A stretch of DNA of 64,000 nt. It comes from Streptomyces sp. LX-29. GTDB taxonomy: Bacteria; Actinomycetota; Actinomycetes; Streptomycetales; Streptomycetaceae. The first letter of the stretch is position 1. Every line of letters starts with the position of its first letter. The stretch spans positions 1,178,001 through 1,242,000 of the forward strand of contig NZ_CP089746.1 of the NCBI RefSeq assembly GCF_029541745.1, written 5' to 3'. Below the pieces are notes generated by a model, which saw only the letters and a list, made by a program, of their open reading frames with translations, was not told the origin of the DNA and searched no databases. A program made the translations under genes and the position numbers. This document shows, in pieces, positions 35,231-46,324 of this stretch.

Positions 35231-35686
35231 TCAGGCGGGCGAGCCCGAGGTGTAGCGCCGCAGGAGGGGCGAGAGGACCAGCACCGACTTGGTGCGTTCC
35301 ACGAACGGCTCGCCCGCGATCCGCTCCAGCACCCGCTCGAAGTGGCGCATGTCGGAGGCGAAGACCTGGACGATGGCGTCGGCCTCCCCCGTGACGGTGG
35401 AGGCGGACGCCACTTCCGGATAGCGCGAGAGCCCGCGGTGGATGTCCTGCGGCGAGGTGTTGTGACGGCAGTAGAGCTCGATGAACCCCTCGGTCTCCCA
35501 GCCGAGCGCCGCCGGGTCCACCCGAACCGTGAATCCGGTGATGGCGCCCTCGGCCCGCAGCCGGTCCACGCGCCGCTTCACGGCGGGCGCGGACAGGCCG
35601 ACCTCCGCGCCGATGTCGGCGTACGAGCGGCGGGCATCCTCGGCGAGGGCGTGGACGATGCGTTCGTCCAGGTCGTTCAGTCGCAC
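35231..35686 (-). CDS. Lrp/AsnC-family transcriptional regulator
   Basis: This 151-residue protein has an HTH at 5-55 (LDERIVHALAEDARRSYADIGAEVGLSAPAVKRRVDRLRAEG) and a RAM (amino acid binding) domain at about 65-145 (GWETEGFIELYCRHNTSPQDIHRGLSRYPEVASASTVTGEADAIVQVFASDMRHFERVLERI). It starts at a GTG. It senses an amino acid by family. The next gene on the same strand upstream is an amino acid permease, which is a plausible target, but a long terminator hairpin (35904-35964) separates them. Confidence 0.92.
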   Translation of the reverse strand: MRLNDLDERIVHALAEDARRSYADIGAEVGLSAPAVKRRVDRLRAEGAITGFTVRVDPAALGWETEGFIELYCRHNTSPQDIHRGLSRYPEVASASTVTGEADAIVQVFASDMRHFERVLERIAGEPFVERTKSVLVLSPLLRRYTSGSPA

Positions 35687-35903
35687 TGCGGGGGAATCAC
35701 TTCTCTGCGGTGGCCAATGGGAGCGGCGCTTGCCGTTGCCCGAAGTAGATCACAGCGGGGTCGCTGTCACGGGCGTCGCCAACGGCTCGCCACTACCTGC
35801 TGCTTCATGTCTTCCCACATCTTCTCGTGGCTCTCCTGACCTTGCCAAACCAGCCGCGGTGGCTGGTCGCCACGGCGGCGCCCTGGAGGAGGGAGACGAA
35901 GAA

Positions 35904-35964
35904 GAGGGGCCTGAGGCGGCTTTGTGGAACCGCGTGGTGCGGTCACAAGCCCCTCAGACCCCTC
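35904..35964 (-). terminator. Long stem-loop terminator after the permease
   Basis: GAGGGG (35904-35909) plus CTGAGG pair with CCTCAG and CCCCTC (to 35964). The inner GCTTTGTG pairs with CACAAGC, giving an extended hairpin of about 20 bp with small mismatches. It is just downstream of the permease stop at 35987 on its strand. The rest of 35687-35986 holds no gene. Confidence 0.7.
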
Positions 35965-35986
35965 GTCGAGCGTCTCAGGAGGTGGG

Positions 35987-37495
35987 CTAGTCGGCGTCCG
36001 CGACGCTGGCAGCCGCGAGGGCGTCCGAGGCGCTGGAGGTCGCAAGCCGGGAGCGGCGCATGCCGTAGCCGAAGTAGACCACGAAGCCGACGGCCATCCA
36101 GACGCCGAAGACGATCCAGGTGATGGTGTCCAGGCTGCCCATCATCCACACGCAGAAGCCGAAGCCGATCAGCGGGAAGAGCGGGGAGAGCGGCACCCGG
36201 AAGGTGCGCGGCATCTCGGGGCGGGTGCGGCGCAGCACGATCACCGCGATGTTGACGAGGGCGAAGGCGAACAGGGTGCCGATGCTGGTGGCGTTGGCGA
36301 GCTCGCCGAGCGGGATCAGCGCGGCCAGGACGCCGCAGAACAGCGAGACGATCACGGTGTTGGCGCGCGGGGTGCCGGTGCGCGGGTTGACCTTGGCGAA
36401 CACCTTGGGCACCAGGCCGTCGCGGGACATCGCGAACATGATGCGGGTCTGGCCGTAGAGCACGGTCAGCACGACGGAGGCGATGGCGATGACGGCGCCG
36501 GCAGCCAGCAGCACGGCCCAGAAGTTCTGGCCGGTGACGTCCTCCATGATCCCGGCCAGGTCGGCCTCGGAGCCGCTGAAGTTCTTCCACGGCCGGGCGC
36601 CGACGGCGACGAAGGCGACCAGGACGTACAGCGCCGTGACGATGCCCAGCGACAGCATGATCGCGCGGGGCAGGTCACGCTGCGGGTTCTTCGCTTCCTC
36701 GCCGGCCGTGGACGCGGCGTCGAAGCCGATGTACGAGAAGAAGAGGGTGGCACCGGCGGCGCTCACGCCCGCCATGCCCAGCGGCATGAAGTTCTCGTAG
36801 TTGCCGGCCTTGAAGCCCATGAAGCCGATGGCGCAGAAGAGCAGCAGGGCGGCGACCTTCACCGCGACCATGATGGTGTTGGCGCGGGCGGACTCCTTGG
36901 CGCCGCCGAGCAGGAACACCATGGCCAGCAGGACCACGATCAGCGCGGGCAGGTTGAACAGCGCGCCGTCGGCCTCACCGGGCGCCGCGGAGAGCGCGGC
37001 CGGGATGGTGACCCCGATGGTGCCGTCGAGCAGCTCGTTGACGTACTCGCCCCAGCCGACGGCGACCGCCGCGACCGATACGCCGTACTCCAGGATCAGG
37101 CACCAGCCGCAGACCCAGGCGACGAGCTCGCCCATCGTGGCGTAGGCGTAGGAGTACGAGGATCCGGAGACCGGGATGGTGCCGGCCAGCTCCGCGTAGG
37201 AGAGCGCCGAGAAGAGCGCGGTGAGCCCGGCGATGACGAACGAGAGGGTGACCGCGGGGCCGGCCTTGGGGACGGCCTCGCCGAGCACGACGAAGATGCC
37301 GGTGCCCAGCGTCGCACCGATGCTGATCATGGTCAGCTGCCACATGCCGAGGGAGCGGCGCAGCGTGCCACCCTCGCCGTGGCCACCCTCCGCGACAAGC
37401 CGCTCGACGGGCTTGCGCCGTATCAGGGCGCCGACGACCCCGGCAGCAGGGGTCGGCTTGTCGCTGACGGGCGAGGGTACGCCTTGGTCCAACAC
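35987..37495 (-). CDS. APC-family cationic amino acid permease
   Basis: This 502-residue protein has about 12-13 membrane segments. The family signature is clear: SIGATLGTGIFVVLGEAVPKAGPAVTLSFVIAGLTALFSALSYAELAGTIPVSGSSYSYAY (about 55-115, helix 1 with GTGIF). FFSYIGFDAASTAGEEAKNPQRDLPRAI marks the CAT (cationic) subfamily. It imports basic or other amino acids with protons. The upstream frame is open, but the GTG at 37495 has AAAGGAG eight bases before it and is preferred. The TTG 3 bases on is not. It is isolated, with the Lrp gene downstream. Confidence 0.9.
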   Translation of the reverse strand: MLDQGVPSPVSDKPTPAAGVVGALIRRKPVERLVAEGGHGEGGTLRRSLGMWQLTMISIGATLGTGIFVVLGEAVPKAGPAVTLSFVIAGLTALFSALSYAELAGTIPVSGSSYSYAYATMGELVAWVCGWCLILEYGVSVAAVAVGWGEYVNELLDGTIGVTIPAALSAAPGEADGALFNLPALIVVLLAMVFLLGGAKESARANTIMVAVKVAALLLFCAIGFMGFKAGNYENFMPLGMAGVSAAGATLFFSYIGFDAASTAGEEAKNPQRDLPRAIMLSLGIVTALYVLVAFVAVGARPWKNFSGSEADLAGIMEDVTGQNFWAVLLAAGAVIAIASVVLTVLYGQTRIMFAMSRDGLVPKVFAKVNPRTGTPRANTVIVSLFCGVLAALIPLGELANATSIGTLFAFALVNIAVIVLRRTRPEMPRTFRVPLSPLFPLIGFGFCVWMMGSLDTITWIVFGVWMAVGFVVYFGYGMRRSRLATSSASDALAAASVADAD

Positions 37496-37871
37496 AGGGG
37501 TGGCTCCTTTATCGCTGCCGGTCAGATGAGCTCGATGGGCGGTGACCAGCGGCGGACGTGCGGGTGCGCAGGCATGCGCGGGAGACCCGCAGTGAGGAAC
37601 CGCCGAGCTGACGGTTCCCGCCACTCCACGTACAGCGCAAGACCATACGAGCTGGATGGCTGCGCTCGTAATGCATCATTATTGCGTATACGCGTGCGAA
37701 CGTTGCGCCTCGATGGTTCGTACAGGGAATTGTTGCACGCGCCACGCATGACAAGATCATTGGCTACTTTCACCCGATTGCTGCGATACGGCGTATTTGC
37801 GGAATCGTTGGTCGGGGCGTGACCAGACACAGCCCGCGGCCCTACGGCAGCACGGAACCGGATGGACGGCC
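37496..37871. other. Divergent promoter gap, amino acid permease / DUF2637 gene
   Basis: No gene is supported in these 376 bases. The part 37660-37830 is clearly AT-rich and should contain promoters in both directions. GCGTATACGC, a perfect 10-base palindrome, is at 37684-37693. Confidence 0.5.
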
Positions 37872-38855
37872 ATGACCTACCCGGACCCGGAAACCGCCGG
37901 CCAGACGGCTGGCTACAGCCCCGGTCATTACCCCGGCCACCACACCGGTCATACGACGCACAGCGGCTACGCGGCCGGCCACCAGGCCGGCTACGGGGGC
38001 TACTCCATGGGCTCCGTCGACCCCTCGATCGGAGCCTTCGACGCGTCGGTAGGAGCCTTCGTCGACCCCTCGGTCGGGGCCTTCGACACGTCGGTCGGAG
38101 CCTTCGACACCTCCTCGGTCGGGGCCTGGGACGAGCCGCTCGACACCACCCTCAGCGGCAGCTACCCGGGCTACACGGGGCCGCTACCGGCCGCCGAGAC
38201 CTTCGACGACCGCTGGGACCTGGACGGCGACCTCGCGCGCCTTCTGCAGTCGGCCTCCGCCGAGGAGTCGCCGCAGCCCCCCGTGGACCCGACCCCGGCC
38301 CCCGCCCCGGCCCCGGCGCCGCCGACCCCGACCGCCTTCGTGCGCGGCCGGGGACGACGCCGCCGGGTCCGCTTCCGCCGGCCCAACATGCCCTGGCTGC
38401 GGCTCTTCAGCCTGGTCTTCGCCGCGCTGACCACGGTGATCGTCGCCATGCTGAGCGTCCTGAGTGGGATGATCTCCTACGGCCCGCTGCGTTTCGTGGC
38501 CTCCCCCAGCACCTCCCGGGAGCTGGTCGACTGGTGGCCGGTGCTGGTGTACGGGCCCTGGCTGGTCGCCTCGCTCTCCGTGCTGCGGGCCGCGCTGCAC
38601 CGCAGGCGCCCGGGGAGCTCCTGGGCGGTCGTGGTGCTCTTCTCCGCCATCGCGGTCTTCCTGTGCATCGCCCACGCGCCGCGGACGGTGCCCGGCATCG
38701 CCGTCGCCGCCCTGCCGGCCGTCGCCGCGCTGCTCTCGTTCCACCAGCTGGTGCGGCAGATCACCCTGACCAGCCCGCCGCGCCACGCCCTCCCCCGGCA
38801 GCGTGGCCCCGAGTCGCACTCGTCGGGGCAGCACGCCGCCACGTCACGCGGCTGA
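37872..38855 (+). CDS. DUF2637 membrane protein with SVGAF repeats
   Basis: This 327-residue protein has residues 1-45 rich in Gly/His/Tyr (GYSPGHYPGHHTGHTTH). Residues 49-85 repeat SVGAFDTSVGAFDTS-like units. A Pro-rich linker (PPVDPTPAPAPAPAPPTP) leads to an Arg-rich patch ([11 protein letters not shown]) and four membrane helices at about 175-310 (LFSLVFAALTTVIVAMLSVLSG, VLVYGPWLVASLSVLRAAL, AVVVLFSAIAVFLCIAHA, VAALPAVAALLSFHQLV). DUF2637 proteins are Streptomyces membrane proteins related to the SpdB plasmid-spread group. The start is ATG 37872. Function is unknown. Confidence 0.82.
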   Translation: MTYPDPETAGQTAGYSPGHYPGHHTGHTTHSGYAAGHQAGYGGYSMGSVDPSIGAFDASVGAFVDPSVGAFDTSVGAFDTSSVGAWDEPLDTTLSGSYPGYTGPLPAAETFDDRWDLDGDLARLLQSASAEESPQPPVDPTPAPAPAPAPPTPTAFVRGRGRRRRVRFRRPNMPWLRLFSLVFAALTTVIVAMLSVLSGMISYGPLRFVASPSTSRELVDWWPVLVYGPWLVASLSVLRAALHRRRPGSSWAVVVLFSAIAVFLCIAHAPRTVPGIAVAALPAVAALLSFHQLVRQITLTSPPRHALPRQRGPESHSSGQHAATSRG

Positions 38856-38893
38856 CACCGGGCCCGGTGCGCCGGCTGACACCGGGCCCGGTG
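38850..38893. repeat. Two 20-base direct repeats, each with a 14-base palindrome
   Basis: GGCTGACACCGGGCCCGGTG occurs at 38850-38869 and 38874-38893 (period 24). Each holds CACCGGGCCCGGTG. The first contains the stop codon of the DUF2637 gene. They may work as a terminator. Confidence 0.8.
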
Positions 38894-39004
38894 CCGGGCG
38901 CGCCGGGCCGCGCGCCCGGCGAGCCGCTCCCCGTGGCTCCGCCGCCTCATGCCCGGATCTCAGAGTTCATGCCCGGACATCGGGGCCCGGATGTCAGAGA
39001 TGCC

Positions 39005-39037
39005 GTCGGCCCCGGTCACCAGGTGACCGGGGCCGAC
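39005..39037 (-). terminator. Terminator of guaB1
   Basis: GTCGGCCCCGGTCACC (39005-39020) is the mirror of GGTGACCGGGGCCGAC (39022-39037), a 16-bp near-perfect palindrome. It is 46 bases past the guaB1 stop. Confidence 0.7.
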
Positions 39038-39082
39038 AGAAGAGGGATCACCCCGAGGGGCGCCCGAGGGGGCGGTGGCGCG

Positions 39083-40879
<1,797 letters not shown>

Positions 40880-41920
40880 CTACGCGCCGTCCGGGTCCGC
40901 GCGGTCCAGGGCGGGGCGCGGGCCGGGGCCGGTCTCCAGCAGCAGGTGGTCGGCGGCGGCGGTGTCCGTCACCAGGCTGGTCACCAGCCCGGAGCGGAGC
41001 ACCGCGCCGATCGCCGCCGCCTTGCGGCGCCCACCGGCGATGGCGACGACCTCCGGGATCCGGCGCAGCCGGTCCGCCTCCACCGTGATGCATCGTTCGC
41101 CCAGGTCACGGCCGATGCGGCGGCCGTCCGCGTCGAAGAGGTGGGCGGACATCTCGGCCGCGGCGCCGAGGGAGGCGTAGTGCGCCCGCTCCTCCTCCGA
41201 GAGCATGTCGTAGACGGTCGAGATGCCCGCCTCCCAGGAGCCGATGGAGACGGCGGCCACCGTGACCTTGTCGAAGTACTCGAAGGCGCGGGCGATGCCG
41301 GTCTGCCCGCGCAGCGCCGCCGCGGTGGCCGGGTCGGGCAGCAGCATCGGCGCGTAGATCGGGTGTGCCTCGCCGCCCGAGACGGCGGCGGCGCGGCGCA
41401 CCGCCTCCACCGAGCCGCGCTCCGCGGTGCCCGCGTCGTACACGCCGGTGAGCTGCACGACGGTGCACGGCGGCAGCCGGTGCAGGGCGGCCGCCATGTG
41501 GATGGTGGACCGGCCCCAGGCCAGGCCCAGCACGTCCCCCTCGGTGACCAGCTCGCCCAGCAGGTCCGCGGCGACCTCGCCCAGGTTCTCCGGGTCCGGG
41601 GCGTCGTCCTCGGCGTCGGCCGGTGACTCCACGACGACGGCGTGCCGCAGCCCGTAACGGGCCCGCAGCGCGTCGGAGCGCTCCGCGTCCAGCTCCGCCG
41701 GAACGCGGATCTCGATGCGCACCAGGTCGCGCTCCAACGCCGTCTCCAGCACCCGCGCGACCTTGAAGCGGCTGACGCCGAACTCCTCGGCGATCTGGAT
41801 CTTGGACTTGCCCTCAAGGTAGAAGCGGCGCGCCATGGCCGCCGCCTGCACCAGTTCGGCGGGTCCCATCCGCGTGGCTGAACGGCCGCCCGTCGACACC
41901 GCGGTCTCCTCACTGTTCAC
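40880..41920 (-). CDS. SorC/CggR-type sugar-binding transcriptional regulator
   Basis: This 346-residue protein has an N-terminal HTH (about 18-65, LVQAAAMARRFYLEGKSKIQIAEEFGVSRFKVARVLETAL) and the SorC sugar-phosphate-binding domain (about 75-335; VLGLAWGRSTIHMAAAL, TVVQLTGVYDAGTAERGSVEAVRRAA). It may control pentose- or triose-phosphate genes, and rpe directly upstream in the same direction makes the pentose pathway attractive. The start is a GTG 78 bases after the rpe stop. The RBS GGTGAG is weak, so the ATG at MGPAELVQA (about residue 18) remains possible. Confidence 0.87.
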   Translation of the reverse strand: MNSEETAVSTGGRSATRMGPAELVQAAAMARRFYLEGKSKIQIAEEFGVSRFKVARVLETALERDLVRIEIRVPAELDAERSDALRARYGLRHAVVVESPADAEDDAPDPENLGEVAADLLGELVTEGDVLGLAWGRSTIHMAAALHRLPPCTVVQLTGVYDAGTAERGSVEAVRRAAAVSGGEAHPIYAPMLLPDPATAAALRGQTGIARAFEYFDKVTVAAVSIGSWEAGISTVYDMLSEEERAHYASLGAAAEMSAHLFDADGRRIGRDLGERCITVEADRLRRIPEVVAIAGGRRKAAAIGAVLRSGLVTSLVTDTAAADHLLLETGPGPRPALDRADPDGA

Positions 41921-41998
41921 GTTCTGGACTCACCGTCATCCTGTCAGAAACGGCGGTCTTTGAATTGTCCTTGAGCCGGGAGTTCACCAAGCGGTGGC

Positions 41999-42685
41999 TC
42001 AATGGCCGCATGCCCAGGACGCGGAGGCGGTCGCGCCCTGCGCCTGCGCGCGCAGGTTCCGCACGGCCTCGGCCGGATCCTGGGCGCCGTACACGGCGGA
42101 GCCGGCGACGAAGACGTCCGCCCCAGCCTCAGCACACCGCTCGATGGTGGCGGCGGAAACCCCACCGTCCACTTGTAGCCACATCTCGAGGCCGTGCTTG
42201 GCGATGAGCTCCCGGGTACGCCGGATTTTCGGCAGCATGATGTCGAGGAACGCCTGGCCGCCGAAGCCGGGCTCGACGGTCATGATCAGCACCATGTCGA
42301 GCTCGGGCAGCAGATCCTCGAACGGTTCTATGGGGGTGGCCGGCTTGAGCGCCATCGACGCCCGCGCCCCCTTGGCCCGGATCTCCCGCGCCAGCCGTAC
42401 CGGGGCGGCGGCCGCCTCCACGTGGAAGGTGACCGAGCCCGCGCCCGCCTCGACGTACTGCGGGGCCCAGCGGTCCGGGTCCTCGATCATGAGGTGGCAG
42501 TCGAGCGGGGTGTCGGTCGCCCGGCTGAGCGACTCCACCACCGGCACGCCGAGCGTCAGATTCGGGACGAAATGGTTGTCCATCACGTCGACGTGCAGCC
42601 AGTCTGCGCCTTCGACGGCCTTGGCCTCGTCCGCCAGGCGGGCGAAGTCGGCGGAGAGGATGCTGGGATTGATCTGTACGGCCAT
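41999..42685 (-). CDS. rpe: Ribulose-phosphate 3-epimerase
   Basis: Rpe interconverts ribulose 5-phosphate and xylulose 5-phosphate in the pentose phosphate pathway. It is 228 residues, a TIM barrel. The signature is [42 protein letters not shown] (metal His and Asp). [25 protein letters not shown] and LQVDGGVS supply the metal and phosphate sites. It supplies Ru5P to ribBA and, via PRPP, to hisG. In mycobacteria it sits next to rib genes, whereas here it is 22 kb away. The start is ATG ([14 protein letters not shown]). The tail of 18 residues is not conserved. Confidence 0.96.
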   Translation of the reverse strand: MAVQINPSILSADFARLADEAKAVEGADWLHVDVMDNHFVPNLTLGVPVVESLSRATDTPLDCHLMIEDPDRWAPQYVEAGAGSVTFHVEAAAAPVRLAREIRAKGARASMALKPATPIEPFEDLLPELDMVLIMTVEPGFGGQAFLDIMLPKIRRTRELIAKHGLEMWLQVDGGVSAATIERCAEAGADVFVAGSAVYGAQDPAEAVRNLRAQAQGATASASWACGH

Positions 42686-42820
42686 GGCGCCAAGCCTGCC
42701 ACGCCCGCCGCCCGGGCGTACCGCCGGGACCGGTCTCACCTGCGCCGGCGGCCCGACGGCCGTCCCGGGAACGGTCGTCGGGCCGTGGCGCGGAGCTCTC
42801 GGAGCCGGTGGCGGGCGCCG

Positions 42821-44257
42821 TCAGGCGGTGCGCCGCAGCAGGGCCAGGTACATCGCGTCGGTGCCGTGCAGGTGGGGCCAGAGCTGGACGTCCGGCCCGT
42901 CGCCGAGGGCCAGGACGCCGGGCATCAGCGGCCGGGCGTCGATCCACTCGGCGGAGGCGGCGGCCGCGCCACGCCCCTTGAGCACGTCGTCGACGACGGC
43001 CCGGGTCTCGGCGAGGTGCGGCGAGCAGGTCGCGTACCCCACCACGCCGCCGACCCGCACCGCGTTCAGCGCCTCGCGCAGCAGACCGCGCTGGAGCGGC
43101 GCGAAGCCCTCCAGGTCCTCCGGGCGCCGTCGCCAGCGCGCCTCCGGCCGCCGCCGCAGCGCGCCCAGACCGCTGCACGGCACGTCCACCAGCACCCGGT
43201 CGAAGGTGCCGGGGCGCCAGGCGGGCCGCGTTCCGTCGGCGGTGATCACCTGGTACGGGCCCGGGTTGCCGTGCAGCGCCCGCTCGACCAGTCGGGCGCG
43301 GTGCTGCTGCCTCTCCGACGCCAGCAGCATGGCCCCGCGCTGCGCGGCCAGCGCGGCCAGCAGCGCCGCCTTGCCGCCGGGTCCGGCACAGCCGTCCAGC
43401 CAGCGGGCGTCGGAGCCCTCCAGTGGGGCGTTGGCCAGCGCGATCGCCACCAGCTGGCTGCCCTCGTCCTGAACGCCGGCGTGCCCCTCGCGGACCGCGT
43501 CCAGCGCTCCCGGCTCGCCGCCCTCGGCCAGCCGCACGGCATACGGCGACCAGCGCCCCGGCACCCCGCCCTCGCTGCCCAGCGCGTCCAGCAACTCGGC
43601 CCTCTCGGCCCGGCCCGGCCGGGCGACCAGGGTCACCTCGGGCCGCTCGTTGTCGGCGGCCAGCAGGTCCTCGATCCCGGCGCGCCCGCCGCCGAGGGCG
43701 TCCCACAGCGCGGAGACGACCCAGCGCGGGTGCGCGTGCACGACCGCCAGGTGCTCCTCGGGGTCCTCGTCGTACGGGGGCGCGACCCGCGCCAGCCAGC
43801 CGTCCAGGTCGTCGGCGGCGATCCGGCGCAGCACGGCGTTGACGAACTTCGCCCGCCCGTCGCCGAGTACCACGCGCGCCAGCTCCACGCTCGCCGACAC
43901 GGCGGCGTGCGGCGGGATACGGGTACCGAGCAGCTGGTGCGCGCCCAGGCTGAGCACGTCCAGCACCGGCGGGTCGACCTCCCGCAGCGGCCGGTCCACG
44001 CACTCCGCGATGATCGCGTCGTAGGTGCCCTGCCAGCGGAGCGTCCCGTAGACCAGCTCGGTGGCGAGTGCGGCGTCCCGCCCGTCGAAGTCGCCGCCCT
44101 CGCGCGCCTTCCGCAGCAGCGGCGGCAGCACCAGGTTGGCGTACGCGTCCCGCTCGTCGACGGCCCGCAGCGCCTCGAAGGCGAGGATCCGCACGGGGTC
44201 CTTCTGGGGACGACGGTAGGTCTTGGCGGGCCGGTGACGGCGCGGCTGATCAGTCAC
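42821..44257 (-). CDS. rsmB: 16S rRNA m5C967 methyltransferase (RsmB family)
   Basis: This 478-residue protein has an N-terminal NusB-like RNA-binding domain (about 20-155, VRILAFEALRAVDERDAYANLVLPPLLRK) and an AdoMet-dependent methyltransferase domain (about 225-478). VQDEGSQLVAIAL, DGCAGPGGKAALLAAL (AdoMet loop, Cys), DRVLVDVPCSGLGALRRRPEARW and YATCSPHLAETRAVVDDVL (nucleophilic cysteines of the NOL1/NOP2/Sun fold) are all present. It methylates C967 of 16S rRNA. The start is GTG 44257 behind GGAGCACC. It is the second gene after fmt, 267 bases on. That gap is gene-free. Confidence 0.94.
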   Translation of the reverse strand: MTDQPRRHRPAKTYRRPQKDPVRILAFEALRAVDERDAYANLVLPPLLRKAREGGDFDGRDAALATELVYGTLRWQGTYDAIIAECVDRPLREVDPPVLDVLSLGAHQLLGTRIPPHAAVSASVELARVVLGDGRAKFVNAVLRRIAADDLDGWLARVAPPYDEDPEEHLAVVHAHPRWVVSALWDALGGGRAGIEDLLAADNERPEVTLVARPGRAERAELLDALGSEGGVPGRWSPYAVRLAEGGEPGALDAVREGHAGVQDEGSQLVAIALANAPLEGSDARWLDGCAGPGGKAALLAALAAQRGAMLLASERQQHRARLVERALHGNPGPYQVITADGTRPAWRPGTFDRVLVDVPCSGLGALRRRPEARWRRRPEDLEGFAPLQRGLLREALNAVRVGGVVGYATCSPHLAETRAVVDDVLKGRGAAAASAEWIDARPLMPGVLALGDGPDVQLWPHLHGTDAMYLALLRRTA

Positions 44258-44524
44258 GAAAGGTGCTCCGGATCGATATCGACGTACCGCCCCACCCTAC
44301 GTCGGGCGGGCGCGGCGAGTCGGCCCGGCGGAACCCTTCCCACGCGGGGCCGGGGCCGGGGGCCGGGGGGGGCCGCCGGTGCCCCGGGCTCGTGCCCGCC
44401 CGGGACGCACGGTGCCGCCGGGCCGCGAGCGCGTCGGGCCGCACGCGTCCTGGGTCCCCCGCGTGCGGCGGCATACGGACGAACGGTGTCGGTTCCGCAC
44501 GCACGGCGGGGAACCGCGCCGGGC

Positions 44525-45457
44525 CTACGCCCCCAGGTGCTCCCCGCCCGCGATGCGCACCCCGCGCGCCCAGTCGGCGGCCTTCATCGGCTTCTTGCCC
44601 TGGGGCTGCACCCAGAGCAGCTCGACGGCGTGGCTGCCGGTGCCGGCGTACACGGCGTTCTTGGTGACGGCGAGCTCGCCCGGGGCCAGGTCGGTGCGGT
44701 CGGGCAGCAGGGCCACGGACATGACCTTGAGCCGCTCGCCGCGGAAGACGGTCCAGGCACCGGGAGCCGGGGCGCAGCCGCGCACGACGCGGTCGACCCG
44801 CAGTGCGGGCGTCGTCCAGTCGAGCCGGGCGTCCTCCACGCTGAGCTTCGGCGCGAGCGAGACGCCGTCGGCGGGCTGCGGCACCGCGTTCAGGGTGCCG
44901 TCCTCGATGCCGTCCATGGTCGCGGCCAGCAGCCCGGCGCCGGCGAACGCCAGCCGGGTCAGCAGGTCGCCGCTGGTGTCGGTGGGGCGTACCCGCTCGG
45001 TCAGCACACCGAAGACGGGGCCCGAGTCCAGCCCCTCCTCGATGAGGAAGGTGGAGGCGCCGGTCACCTCGTCGCCGGCGAGCACCGCGTGCTGCACCGG
45101 CGCGGCACCGCGCCAAGCGGGCAGCAGCGAGAAGTGCAGGTTGACCCAGCCGCGGGCCGGGATGTCCAGCGCCACCTTGGGCAGCAGCGCCCCGTACGCC
45201 ACCACCGGACAGCAGTCCGGGCCGATCTCGCGCAGCCGGGCCAGGAACTCCTCGTCGCGCGGCTTGGCGGGCTTCAGGACCTCGATCCCCGCCTCCTCCG
45301 CGCGCTGCGCGACCGGGCTGGCGACCAGCCGCCGTCCGCGCCCGGCGGGCGCGTCGGGCCGGGTGACGACGGCCACGACCTCGTGCCGGTCCGAGGCGAG
45401 CAGAGCGTCCAGGGCGGGTACGGCGACCTCGGGGGTGCCGGCGAAGACGAGCCTCAT
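44525..45457 (-). CDS. fmt: Methionyl-tRNA formyltransferase
   Basis: Fmt formylates initiator methionyl-tRNA with 10-formyltetrahydrofolate. It is 310 residues, with a Rossmann-like formyltransferase domain (about 1-200) bearing [20 protein letters not shown], the catalytic Asn-His in [27 protein letters not shown] and the typical [18 protein letters not shown]. The C-terminal OB-like tRNA domain is about 210-310. ATG 45457 was chosen because [10 protein letters not shown] is the standard N-terminus. Upstream are an HTH gene's control region and no partner gene (def is absent here). Confidence 0.97.
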   Translation of the reverse strand: MRLVFAGTPEVAVPALDALLASDRHEVVAVVTRPDAPAGRGRRLVASPVAQRAEEAGIEVLKPAKPRDEEFLARLREIGPDCCPVVAYGALLPKVALDIPARGWVNLHFSLLPAWRGAAPVQHAVLAGDEVTGASTFLIEEGLDSGPVFGVLTERVRPTDTSGDLLTRLAFAGAGLLAATMDGIEDGTLNAVPQPADGVSLAPKLSVEDARLDWTTPALRVDRVVRGCAPAPGAWTVFRGERLKVMSVALLPDRTDLAPGELAVTKNAVYAGTGSHAVELLWVQPQGKKPMKAADWARGVRIAGGEHLGA

Positions 45458-45672
45458 GGGTGGCGAACTACCTCTCACACGCAGCGGAACGACGCATCAG
45501 TCTATGGCGCCGCCACCCCAGGGGGCCGGGGCCGGGGGTCACCGACCGGGAACGGCCGGTCGCGGACGGTGCGGCCCCGCCGGCTCACGGGGGCGGGCGA
45601 CCGGCTGGCAGGGGGCGTACGCGAGCCCCCGCGCACGCCCCGGACCGTGACCAAGACGGTGGGTGCGGCGTT

Positions 45673-45716
45673 GGTCAAGCGAGGTTGACCGTATCGGGCC
45701 GCCACCGCGGCCCGAT
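45673..45716 (+). promoter_or_regulatory. Operator-like inverted repeat and attenuator-like hairpin before the HTH gene
   Basis: GGTCAA-GCGAGG-TTGACC (45673-45690) is a perfect 6-base inverted repeat. It is followed 2 bases later by ATCGGGCC/GGCCCGAT (45693-45700 with 45709-45716), then CGTTTTCC, which looks like an intrinsic terminator. The HTH gene starts 54 bases downstream. Confidence 0.5.
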
Positions 45717-45769
45717 CGTTTTCCTTCCACTTCCGTCCCCCTTCCAACGCCGGTTCGAGAGGCTTGTTC

Positions 45770-46324
45770 ATGGCCGACCATGCAACCCACGACGCCCAGG
45801 CACGGGCCAGCCTGCACCTGCTGGTCCGGGACATCGAGCGGGTCCGCCGCCAGGTGGACGCGCTGCGCACGCTCACCGCGCAGCTCGGCAACGTCTACCG
45901 CCCACGGCGCACCGGCCCGTCCGCGGGCTTCGTCGTGTACGGGCGCGCCCCCGCTCCCACGGTGCGCCTCGCCCAGGAGCTGCGGGACAGCGTCGAAACG
46001 CTCGTCACGGCCGCGGTCGACTTCGACCGCTCGCTCGGCTTCTCGTGGGACGCGGTGGGCTCGGCGCTCGGGGTGACCAAGCAGGCGGTGCACCGCCGCT
46101 ACGGCGCCCGCCGGACCGCCGCGCAGACGGTCGCCGACCCGGTGGGCGAGGCGTCGGCGCGCACCGTCACCGCGACGGCGGAGCCGCCGTGCGTCCCCGC
46201 CGTGGCTGCCACCGTTCCCTCGGTGCCCGCCGCCCGCTCGGTCCCGATGTCGGGGCAGGCCGCCGTCGCGGCGCTGCGCGAGGAGGCCCGCCACGGTGCC
46301 CTCCCGGGCCCGCGCAACGGCTGA
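45770..46324 (+). CDS. Small actinobacterial protein with HTH motif
   Basis: This 184-residue protein begins with a helical part (about 8-45, [31 protein letters not shown]). In the middle lies [41 protein letters not shown], a sigma/WhiB-like HTH in which [11 protein letters not shown] is the recognition helix. The Ala/Val/Pro tail (about 115-184) is low complexity. No catalytic residues are seen. Related proteins are common in Streptomyces, and I know of no assigned function. The start is ATG 45770 after GAGAGG. An in-frame TTG two codons earlier is less likely. Confidence 0.75.
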   Translation: MADHATHDAQARASLHLLVRDIERVRRQVDALRTLTAQLGNVYRPRRTGPSAGFVVYGRAPAPTVRLAQELRDSVETLVTAAVDFDRSLGFSWDAVGSALGVTKQAVHRRYGARRTAAQTVADPVGEASARTVTATAEPPCVPAVAATVPSVPAARSVPMSGQAAVAALREEARHGALPGPRNG

